From assembly GCA_021846605.1 (NCBI GenBank), contig JAJZWQ010000111.1, forward strand, positions 1 through 11,074: DNA of 11,074 bases, written 5' to 3'. The translations under genes were made by a program, and so were the position numbers. This document shows, one piece after another, positions 1 to 5,985 of the stretch. Each line of letters opens with the position of its first letter. The first letter of the stretch is position 1. A model generated the notes under the pieces. The model ran no database searches. It saw only the letters and a list, made by a program, of their open reading frames with translations, and was not told the DNA's origin. The stretch comes from Bacillota bacterium. GTDB taxonomy: Bacteria > Bacillota_E > RBS10-35 > JAJYVN01.

Positions 1-127
1 GGGTCGCCGCGGCACCGGCCGCCGGCGTCCCCAGCCCCTCGCGCAGACGGGCCGCCAGTTGCGGGATGTCCACGCCGGCACGCTCCAAGACCCGGTGGCT
101 GATCCGTGGTGGCCCGGGCCCCTCCAT
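1..127 (-). CDS. Partial 5' end of an unidentified leftward gene
   Basis: An open frame on the minus strand starts at an ATG (127-125) and runs off the left edge, giving 42 visible residues. A short G-run (GGGGG) directly precedes the ATG, which is a poor ribosome site. A GTG at 73-71 with GGAG nine bases upstream is an alternative start. The middle of the peptide reads RVLERAGVDIPQLAARLREG, an amphipathic helical stretch that resembles the second repeat of a Clp N-terminal domain. Too little is visible to name it. It lies just downstream of the 114-residue gene on the same strand and may be cotranscribed with it. It could also be a decayed fragment. Confidence 0.35.
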   Translation of the reverse strand, partial: MEGPGPPRISHRVLERAGVDIPQLAARLREGLGTPAAGAAAT

Positions 128-198
128 CCCCCGTCGGGTATGTTCGGAAGGACCAGCGGACCCCGGTGGGCCCCGCCGACACCCATCGCTCGTCGGTC

Positions 199-543
199 TC
201 AGAGACCCAGGGACGCGATCGTGCCCTCGGGGTCCTCGGCGCTGATGATGACGGCGGTGTAGCCGCCCCCCTGTATGTGGATGCGGATCCCGCGGGCGGC
301 CCCGCGGTGGACCATGGCGAAGATGGGACCACCCGTCGTTTCGTATGTTCCCATCGCGAACAGCCCGGGGAGGCGCGCGCCCATGACCTTCATCCCGCCG
401 ACGGCGCCGATGGGGTGATCGATCGCCTCCACCGAGGCGACATGCCCCACAGGGATGTGCAGATCCCCGTGCAGGCCCTCGAGTTTCTCCGACTCCATCA
501 GGTGCAGCACCAATTCGTCGCCCTCGCGCACCAGCTTGGCCAT
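199..543 (-). CDS. Small conserved-type hypothetical protein (114 aa, possible PH-like beta fold)
   Basis: A complete ORF of 114 residues runs from an ATG at 543 to a TGA at 199. A purine-rich site (AGGGGAGAG) precedes the start at a suitable distance. The protein opens MAKLVREGDELVLHL and continues with alternating short hydrophobic strands, glycine turns and a GTYETTGGPIFAMVHRG segment. It ends with ISAEDPEGTIASL. This matches the pattern of small uncharacterised bacterial proteins I recall from high-GC Gram-positives, in which a beta-rich body ends in a (V/I)S..DPE..A helix. There are no signal peptide, membrane segment, cysteine cluster or catalytic motifs. The product is probably cytosolic. 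The function is unknown, and the PH-like fold is inference only. Confidence 0.75.
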   Translation of the reverse strand: MAKLVREGDELVLHLMESEKLEGLHGDLHIPVGHVASVEAIDHPIGAVGGMKVMGARLPGLFAMGTYETTGGPIFAMVHRGAARGIRIHIQGGGYTAVIISAEDPEGTIASLGL

Positions 544-598
544 CGTTGTCTCTCCCCTGCCGGATTCCGTCTTCGCGTCCGGGTATCATGCGATTAAT

Positions 599-627
599 AT
601 CTTAAGTATAGGCAATAGGACAGGCAA
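599..627 (-). promoter_or_regulatory. Candidate promoter for the 114-aa gene
   Basis: This is an AT-rich island in otherwise very GC-rich DNA. On the minus strand a TTGCCT (627-622) is followed, after exactly 17 bases, by TAAGAT (604-599); each matches four of six sigma-70 consensus positions. A second -10-like hexamer, TATACT (610-605), overlaps the spacer but has no good -35 element. The leader to the ATG at 543 would be about 50 bases. The assignment rests on sequence pattern only. Confidence 0.35.
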
Positions 628-660
628 TCGCGATCAGCGGCCAGCGTGCAGGCGGCCGGC

Positions 661-815
661 CTAGCCACAATACCGCTTAGTTTGGCTTTGCGGGGCGGCG
701 GCCGCGAAAGACGGCGGGGGGTTCAGCGGCGGTGCCTTTGGACCGGTGACGGCGACCTTCCGCCGCGTCGCAGTAGACCGCTGCGGCGCCGTTATCTAAG
801 CGGTATTGGGCCTAG
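661..815. mobile_element. MITE-like element: 16-bp inverted repeats flanked by CTAG
   Basis: A left terminal repeat (665-680) and a right terminal repeat (796-811) match at 14 of 16 positions in inverted orientation, including a perfect 12-base core AATACCGCTTAG. Each is bordered on the outside by CTAG (661-664 and 812-815), which would be a 4-bp target duplication of the kind made by IS5-group transposases. The enclosed core is about 147 bp, GC-rich and without a plausible gene, as expected for a non-autonomous miniature element. Because CTAG is itself palindromic, it could instead be part of a 20-base inverted repeat. No matching full-length transposase lies in the window. Confidence 0.45.
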
Positions 816-1048
816 CCAGGCGGCGAGAGCGGAGCCTGGGGTCCTGGCCCGGGCGAGCAGAAGCCCTCCCCCTGCGGCGGAGCCGACCTGGCCGGACCTG
901 CGCGCCCGGCCCAGAACGCGACGGCGAGAACCGTCCGCCCTGCGGTCGCCGATGGTGCAAGGGGGCAACCAACACGCGCGAGACGGGGTGGCGGCGGCGG
1001 CCCTGCTCCCGTAGACAGGGGCCGCCGCTCCTGCGGGACTACCGACAG

Positions 1049-1076
1049 GCGGGGGCCGCCAGACAGCGGCCCCCGC
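1049..1076. repeat. Perfect 11-bp stem hairpin
   Basis: GCGGGGGCCGC (1049-1059) and GCGGCCCCCGC (1066-1076) are perfectly complementary with a six-base loop, CAGACA. There is no following T-run on either strand, so it is not a typical intrinsic terminator. It resembles the strong hairpins at transposon right ends, but no transposase can be read beside it. Confidence 0.6.
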
Positions 1077-1177
1077 GTCCGGCTACCGCGCCGCTAGCGC
1101 CAGAATCACCCGTTGGAACATGGGGGGTATCCGGCCCTCTCGGCCAGCCGTTGATCGTCACCACAAGCTGCCAATAC

Positions 1178-1203
1178 CGTCGGCCCTGGCGTCGCGGCCG
1201 ACG
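1178..1203. repeat. Perfect 8-bp stem hairpin
   Basis: CGTCGGCC (1178-1185) and GGCCGACG (1196-1203) pair perfectly around a ten-base loop. It directly follows CAATACCG-like bases (1172-1179), the same octamer found in the inverted repeats of the upstream MITE-like element. This may be coincidence in GC-rich DNA. Its role is unknown. Confidence 0.5.
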
Positions 1204-1504
1204 CGCCGGCCCTCCAGCAGGCGCTCCGAAAGGCGGGACCATCGTCGGTCTGTTCGGCCGTCGCCAGTCTGGCCACGATGGCATCACGGGAGGGAGCGGC
1301 GCGAGGTCGGTCGCGCTCAGGCCACAGCCCCCGCATCGCAGTACTGGTTGGGGGAAGGGGCGTCCCCCTGCGGCACCACAATCCCCGTCCACGCGGATTG
1401 GCAATACGCCAGACCGCGCCGGCGTCCACTGCGCTATGCTGGGTCTGGACGGTGGCGGATGCGCCGCATGCCGCCGCCCTTGGCAGAGGAAGGGAGGCCG
1501 TGCC

Positions 1505-3454
1505 GTGGCAGCCCAGGACCCACACCATCCCGCCGTCTGTTTACTGGTCCGGCGACAGGGGCTGCAACTCGGGGCGTCCGCAGACTGGGGCGACATCCGC
1601 AGCCTGCTGGGGAGACAGGGGGCGATCCGCCTCCAGGCAGGGCGTACCGCCATCACCATCGATCCGGACGAACAGGCCCTCACCCAACCAAGCCCCGCCG
1701 CGTGGCGCGCCGTAGAAGAGCGGGGGCCATGGGCCGTCTGCACGCCAGAGACGGCGGCCGTCGGTTGGCCACTGGCCGTCCCAGAGGGCTGGGAGCGACT
1801 GCTGCAACGCATCCTCGCCGGGGAGGAGGCGTCCGAGGCCCACACCACCCTGGTGGACGCGGCCACCGACGTCTGGCTCCGCCCCGGATTCGAGACGCTG
1901 CTCTCCCAAGCGCAGTTGCGCTTCGTCCCATTTCCGCACCAGGTGGCGGCCGCAACCACCGTCCTGCGGCGCATGCGCGGACGGGCCCTGTTGGCCGACG
2001 AGGTCGGGCTGGGCAAGACCATCGAGGCCGGCCTGATCTTGACCGAACTCTATCTGCGCCAGCAAGCTTCGCACACCTTGATCCTCGTCCCCGCCGGGCT
2101 GGTCGGACAGTGGGCGGAGGAGCTCGAGCGAAAGTTCGCCCTGCCCTGCCTGATCCACGGGGGCAGCGCGTGGCAGGCCGCGGCCGATCCCTGGAGCGCA
2201 CCGATCATCCTGGCATCCCTGGCCGCAGCCAGGCGCGCGCCGCACAGCGCGGCCGCGGCGGCCGTGCCCTGGGACTTGGTGATCGTCGATGAGGCGCACC
2301 GTGTGAAAAACCCACGCAGTGCATCCGCACAACTGGTCAAATCCCTGCAGACCCGCTATTTGCTGCTGCTGACGGCAACGCCCGTGGAAAACCGCCTGGA
2401 CGAACTCTACCAGTTGGTGAACCTCCTGAGGCCGGGACACCTGGGCACCCCGACGCAGTTTCGGCGGCAGTATGGCACGGCGACGACGGCCGCCACCGTC
2501 CGCAACCTGCCCGCCCTGCAGCGCCAGATGCGTGAAATCATGGTCCGCCACCGCCGCAGCGAGGTGGCCGTGATGCTACCGCGCCGGTTGGCCGAAACCC
2601 GCCGCGTTCAGGCCGCGCCTGGTGAACTCGAACTGTATAAAGAGATTTCGGCGCATGTGCGGACCACGGGACGGACAGCGACCCCGGCCGAACGCATGGC
2701 GTTGCGGAGCCTCCAACGGTTGGCCGGAAGCAGCCCGGCCGCCCTGGCGCGCGGGCTGGAACGCATGGACCGTCCGCCAAACCCCCTGCATGTGCCGCAA
2801 ACCGCAAAGCTGGCTGCCCTGCTGCACCTGCTGGACCACCACCTGCGTCAGGGAGAGAAGGTCGTTGTCTTCACGGGATTCCGCGCCACGCTTGATATGC
2901 TTGCCGAAGCCCTGATCGCCGCAGGGGTCGACGCGGGGGTGTACCATGGCGGACTCGGCCGACGCGACAAGGACGCCGTCATCGCGGCCTTCCAGGGACC
3001 GCGACCTGTGCTGCTGACCACTGAGGCCGCCGGTGAGGGCCGCAATCTGCAGTTCTGCCACGTCATGATCAATTTCGACCTACCGTGGAACCCCATGCAG
3101 ATCGAACAGCGGCTGGGGCGCATCCATCGCATCGGCCAGGAACACGACGTCGTCCTCCACAACCTCGTGACCCGCGGCACGTTGGAAGACCACATCCTCT
3201 CCGTCCTGGAAAGCAAGATCAACCTGTTCGAGTTGGTCGTTGGCGAATTGGACATGATTCTCGGCCGCATCGAGGACGAGTTCGACTTCGAGCAGGCCGT
3301 CTTCGAGGAGCATGTGCGCAGCAGCGACGACATCGAGTTCGCGGCGCGTCTGGAGGAATTGGGCAGCCGCTTGGCCGACGCGCGCCGTGACTACCTCCAG
3401 GGCCGTGCCGAGGGGGATGCTTGGCTGCCGTCGGAGGAAGACGCCGCGCTGTAA
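1505..3454 (+). CDS. SNF2/RapA-type DEAH helicase-translocase (YqhH-like)
   Basis: This 649-residue protein starts at GTG 1505, preceded by GGGAGG at 1492-1497 with seven bases of spacing; the upstream in-frame extension is discarded. After a 130-residue N-terminal region comes a full two-lobe SNF2 motor. Motif I is DEVGLGKT (residues 165-172, lysine 171), motif II is DEAH (262-265), motif III is TATP (290-293). In the second lobe the YHGGLG region is followed by EGRNLQ and by motif VI, QRLGRIHRIGQ (535-545). The family uses ATP to translocate on double-stranded DNA and remodel protein-DNA complexes; RapA does this at RNA polymerase. Length and architecture fit the short bacterial SNF2 proteins such as Bacillus YqhH. 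The YqhG-like gene downstream on the same strand supports this. All catalytic motifs look intact, so it is probably active. Its exact substrate is unknown. Confidence 0.93.
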   Translation: MAAQDPHHPAVCLLVRRQGLQLGASADWGDIRSLLGRQGAIRLQAGRTAITIDPDEQALTQPSPAAWRAVEERGPWAVCTPETAAVGWPLAVPEGWERLLQRILAGEEASEAHTTLVDAATDVWLRPGFETLLSQAQLRFVPFPHQVAAATTVLRRMRGRALLADEVGLGKTIEAGLILTELYLRQQASHTLILVPAGLVGQWAEELERKFALPCLIHGGSAWQAAADPWSAPIILASLAAARRAPHSAAAAAVPWDLVIVDEAHRVKNPRSASAQLVKSLQTRYLLLLTATPVENRLDELYQLVNLLRPGHLGTPTQFRRQYGTATTAATVRNLPALQRQMREIMVRHRRSEVAVMLPRRLAETRRVQAAPGELELYKEISAHVRTTGRTATPAERMALRSLQRLAGSSPAALARGLERMDRPPNPLHVPQTAKLAALLHLLDHHLRQGEKVVVFTGFRATLDMLAEALIAAGVDAGVYHGGLGRRDKDAVIAAFQGPRPVLLTTEAAGEGRNLQFCHVMINFDLPWNPMQIEQRLGRIHRIGQEHDVVLHNLVTRGTLEDHILSVLESKINLFELVVGELDMILGRIEDEFDFEQAVFEEHVRSSDDIEFAARLEELGSRLADARRDYLQGRAEGDAWLPSEEDAAL

Positions 3455-3663
3455 AGCCGGATGACAAACCGCGTCGTGCCGGGCCCGCCATCCGCACCCC
3501 GACAGGGCGACTCTGCGGGCGCGCGTGGGTGCCGGGAGGGGAGGCCGCAGTGTCCGCAGCAAACGCCGGCCGGTTGTTTCAGAACACGTTCCGCCTCGCC
3601 CGTCCACCCCGCGCGGGCCCGGTTGGCCACGGGCACCGATCTTGCTGCCAACGGTGCGTGTTC
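3455..3663. other. Unassigned spacer between helicase stop and dead IS
   Basis: No gene is supported here on either strand, and reading frames give only low-complexity translations. It ends at the right end of the decayed IS605-type element. It was probably part of the original intergenic space between the helicase and its partner. Confidence 0.5.
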
Positions 3664-3669
3664 GTCAAC

Positions 3670-3691
3670 GCCGTCGGCGGGAGCCGACGGC
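3670..3691 (-). repeat. Right-end hairpin of the decayed IS605-type element
   Basis: GCCGTCGGC (3670-3678) and GCCGACGGC (3683-3691) form a perfect 9-bp stem around a four-base loop. Read on the minus strand, GCAA precedes the stem and GTTGAC follows it (3669-3664). That layout, a hairpin and then a short conserved tail just past the tnpB coding end, is typical of IS200/IS605 (IS1341-group) right ends. The omega RNA of the family also ends here. The element boundary is therefore placed near 3664. Confidence 0.65.
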
Positions 3692-4265
3692 TTGCAGCCA
3701 CACGTTCGTGGCCGCGACAGGCCGGTGGACGGCGGCTCGCCAGCCCCACGTGTAGCGAGACTGGCAGGGCCCTGTTGGCGCCCGCTGTTGCTGGCCGCGT
3801 TGAGGTCCGGTGAAGGGAGAAGCCGCATTGCGTGCGCCGGAAAGCTCGCCGGCTCTGGCGGTTGGCCTTGTTCCGGTGTCCGCGCCGGCTGCACTCTTGG
3901 CGGGCCTAAGGGGGATCGACCGTAACGACGGCCACGCCCGCCGGTACCGCCCTTCAGCGTGCGAACCTGAGCGGCCGGTAGAAGGACTACCCGTGCAATC
4001 GACGGCCCTGCTGTATGCGCCCGGGCACGCGGTCGCGGATGTCGGTCAGGTCCTCGAAGGCCAGGGTGGCGCCGGGCTCCACGGACTGGACCACGCGCTT
4101 GGACGGTACGTGGTCGCAGTCCCGGCGGAGGCGTTCCTGGTGGCGGGACACCTTCCGCCGGTGCCGTCTGGCCGACCCACGAACGGCGCAGACGCGGTTG
4201 AACGACCCGGTGTGCTGCACGCTGGTCTCACGCCGCATGGCCTCAACCCCCACACCCGCCGGCAC
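3692..4265 (-). pseudogene. tnpB: Decayed, 5'-truncated IS605-family tnpB
   Basis: Translating the minus strand gives a recognisable TnpB middle and C terminus. A helical basic stretch RRHRRKVSRHQERLRRD leads to DHVPSKRVV, then LAFEDLTDIRDR, which holds the RuvC-II glutamate (codon 4055-4053), then GRRLHG. The same frame continues through three stops: TAG at 3989 where TnpB normally has tryptophan, TGA at 3956 and TAG at 3908. It still reads AGVAVVTVDPP and later CSRRGH...TQCGFSLH. Zinc-finger cysteines have been replaced by arginines. A one-base deletion just after 3810 shifts the frame, after which DLNAASN, the RuvC-III aspartate motif, appears. The N-terminal half with RuvC-I is missing. 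The gene is certainly inactive. The element sits between the helicase and the YqhG-like gene, opposite in strand. Confidence 0.85.
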
Positions 4266-4335
4266 CCGCGGCCGCGGGGTCAGGTTCTGAAGAAGATGCG
4301 TTCGCACCATCGAGGGGAGGCAGCGGCAATTCCTG

Positions 4336-4352
4336 CGTCGCCTGCGGCGACG
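4336..4352. repeat. Perfect 7-bp hairpin just upstream of the YqhG-like gene
   Basis: CGTCGCC and GGCGACG pair perfectly around a TGC loop, ending 18-27 bases before the candidate starts of the next gene. It could be the left-end hairpin of the decayed IS element, an attenuator, or a structure that masks the start. None of these can be decided from the sequence. Confidence 0.45.
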
Positions 4353-4369
4353 CCCTCCTTGCCGCGATT

Positions 4370-5449
4370 TTGATGGATATGAACGTGGCGTGCACTTTCT
4401 TCCTGCGCTGGCTTGAGACGCGCGGCGCGGCTGTCGAGCAGGGCCCGGACGCCGCCCTGGTCCTCGTTCCCCCGGACCTGAGCGAGGTGTTACGGGTTCC
4501 GGAGACCCTGGCCATCACCGCAGACCCCGATGTGGCCGCCGAAGACGGAGCCCTCCTGTTGACCCCAGGGCACCCGGCCCTGGAACGCGGGGTCGGCGAA
4601 GTACTGGAACAGGGCGATGCCGGTATCGTCTGGCTTCCCTGGCCCCGTCCCCTGCCTCCGACACCGGAGACGCTGCTCGCCAAGGCGCGCGAGGCGGTGG
4701 CCGTCGACCACGGACGCATCGACCCCGAGCGACCGCCCCAACCCGTTTTTGCGCCGCTACTGCGTATCGATGCCCTCTGTACCCACACCGTTGACGACCA
4801 GTTCCAGGAACGGGTTGAGGTGTGGGTGGACGGTCGCAGCGGGCGAGAACTCCATGCGGCGCACATACGGCTGCTGCGAAGCGCCGGACGGTTGCATGGG
4901 GACCCCGCGCGCCACCCCATCCTGTGGCCACAGTTGGATGTGGCGCTACCGGCCGCCGACGCCCTGCTGCATGCCAAAGCAGAGGAACGCAGCCGCTCAC
5001 TGGGTATGCAGGCGGCGGTGCTGGCCAAGGCAGAAAGCGCGCGCACCACCGCCTACTACGAAGAATTGCTCGCCTCCATCGCACGGCGGCAACAGGGCGC
5101 CCCCGCAGAGCGGCAGACCCTGTTGGCGCGTCAGGCCGAAGTCGCCCAAGCGGAAGCACAGCGTCGACTGCGCGAGATCGAGGAGAAGTATCGGCCGTCA
5201 CACATCCTGCGCCCCATGCGCCTGCACCTGATTCTGGCACCCGCCCTCCACCTGCCGTTGTGGGTCCGGCGCGGAGACCGCCGCTACCCCTTCGCCCTCC
5301 GCTGGTGCCTGGATGCCGCGGGCTTCCTTCCCGTCTCCTGCCCCCGCTGCGGTTCGGCTGCCACCTTGGTCGCCGGCCGATCAGAGATTGGCTGCCGCGC
5401 CTGCTTGGGCCCCTCACGGATGGAAACGCCGTCTGGGTCGGGCAGGTAA
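4370..5449 (+). CDS. YqhG-like protein with coiled coil and C-terminal zinc ribbon, helicase partner
   Basis: The frame is about 356-359 residues. Candidate starts are TTG 4370, ATG 4373 and ATG 4379; none has a clear SD site, perhaps because the adjacent IS replaced the original leader. The N-terminal part (roughly 1-150) is an alpha/beta region containing LAITADPDVAAEDGALLLTP. The centre (about 200-280) is a charged helix rich in Ala, Glu, Arg and Gln that ends REIEEKYRPSH and is probably a coiled coil. A basic, proline-rich strand region follows. The C terminus holds CPRC (324, 327) and CRAC (342, 345), a four-cysteine zinc ribbon. The order of these parts, the DP-containing N-terminal segment and the helix leading to a final strand recall YqhG of Bacillus, whose gene adjoins the SNF2 helicase gene yqhH. 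YqhG has no known function. The zinc ribbon appears to be an addition. A role as DNA- or RNA-polymerase-binding partner of the helicase is inference. Confidence 0.75.
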   Translation: MMDMNVACTFFLRWLETRGAAVEQGPDAALVLVPPDLSEVLRVPETLAITADPDVAAEDGALLLTPGHPALERGVGEVLEQGDAGIVWLPWPRPLPPTPETLLAKAREAVAVDHGRIDPERPPQPVFAPLLRIDALCTHTVDDQFQERVEVWVDGRSGRELHAAHIRLLRSAGRLHGDPARHPILWPQLDVALPAADALLHAKAEERSRSLGMQAAVLAKAESARTTAYYEELLASIARRQQGAPAERQTLLARQAEVAQAEAQRRLREIEEKYRPSHILRPMRLHLILAPALHLPLWVRRGDRRYPFALRWCLDAAGFLPVSCPRCGSAATLVAGRSEIGCRACLGPSRMETPSGSGR

Positions 5450-5483
5450 AGGGGCGGATATCTGCTATGCAGAAGGAGTTGGC

Positions 5484-5680
5484 GGATGGTCCAAGCCTTC
5501 CAGGCAACTGGTCGGTTGCGCAATGGCCGGTCGACACCCTCCTGCCTGGGTTTCGCCAGTCGTGCGAGGAGTCGCAGAGGCCCAAGGGCTTCGGGGACGC
5601 GAAGTGTAGTGACACGGTCGGGATGGCGGGACGGTCACCGCCGAGGGCGCGAAGCGAGTAATGTTGAGAGCATCCAGGAT
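5484..5680 (+). ncRNA. Candidate structured RNA resembling HEARO / IscB omega RNA (orphan)
   Basis: About 190 non-coding bases directly after the YqhG-like stop fold densely. A closing pair GGATG (5484-5488) with CATCC (5671-5675) encloses several stems. These are CCAGGCA/TGCCTGG (5500-5506, 5543-5549) with inner ACTGG/CCGGT, then TGCGA/TCGCA with a GGAG loop (5563-5576), CTTCG/CGAAG (5589-5604), GTGT/ACAC, and GGCGG/CCGCC (5625-5642). The 3' part contains GAAGTGTAGTGAC and, at the end, GCGAGTAATGTTGAGAGC. These remind me of conserved HEARO segments, although I recall that consensus only from memory. HEARO RNAs guide the IscB nuclease and also occur as solitary copies. No iscB gene lies next to it. 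Strand, boundaries and identity are provisional. Confidence 0.4.
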
Positions 5681-5985
5681 CCGGGGCTGTGTGGTCGACG
5701 GTTTTCGACCTTCCCATCCCTTCTCCCTGATCTCACAAGCCGTGTCGCGACGGCTCTGGCTGCCCCCACTTACGCCCTTCTGACCGCATCCCTGCCCGCA
5801 TACCCCCCCCGCCCCCGCTTGCAGCACTATTCACGCGTTTGCAGCCTCCTGGCCGCCTGCCCCTCTCGAGCCACGCTCATCCGAGGCCTTGCTGTGCCAT
5901 CGCACGGGCCGCACCCGCAGTCCTGCCGGATAGCGTAATCTTCGGCATCTGGACCCCAATCCGGGTGCACGACGCACACATCGGC
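5681..5985. other. Non-coding stretch between convergent genes
   Basis: No gene is supported here. Two hairpins are present. GGTCGA/TCGACC (5693-5698, 5705-5710) has a six-base loop, and AGCCGT/ACGGCT (5738-5743, 5750-5755) also has a six-base loop. Neither is followed by a T-run on either strand, so neither is a standard intrinsic terminator. They lie between a rightward and a leftward gene and could still contribute to transcription termination or belong to the preceding RNA-like element. The remainder is C-rich low-complexity DNA. Confidence 0.5.

Larger units (their letters stand above)
816..1504. other. Gene-poor 690-bp stretch upstream of the helicase, hairpin-rich
   Basis: No gene is recognised here on either strand. 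The open frames are low-complexity Arg/Pro/Gly/Ala translations of GC-rich DNA with no family motifs. The helicase frame stays open back to position 806, but that part has no protein-like composition and a much better start exists at 1505. The stretch contains two long perfect hairpins, at 1049-1076 and 1178-1203, which suggests non-coding RNA, a transposon remnant or regulatory structure rather than coding sequence. No convincing promoter for the helicase was found. A TATGCT at 1435-1440 lacks a -35 partner. Confidence 0.6.

Noticed and set aside
876..1080. Possible third tnpB remnant: a plus-frame CGGADLAG followed by a hairpin-rich tail
   Set aside because: Only one weak motif is seen; there is no zinc finger or RuvC-II region and the required frame is uncertain. 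A BLASTX search would settle it.
1435..1440. TATGCT as the helicase promoter -10
   Set aside because: No -35 hexamer at 16-18 bases; the TTGGCA at 1398 is too far upstream.
806..1504. In-frame upstream extension of the helicase
   Set aside because: The translation is low-complexity Arg/Pro/Gly with no domain, while GTG 1505 has a good SD at 1492-1497 and fits the family's length.
3810..4373. Plus-strand frame of 187 codons before the YqhG-like gene
   Set aside because: It is the antisense of the decayed tnpB, whose motifs read clearly on the minus strand.
5738..5755. Hairpin AGCCGT/ACGGCT as intrinsic terminator
   Set aside because: No T-run follows on either strand.
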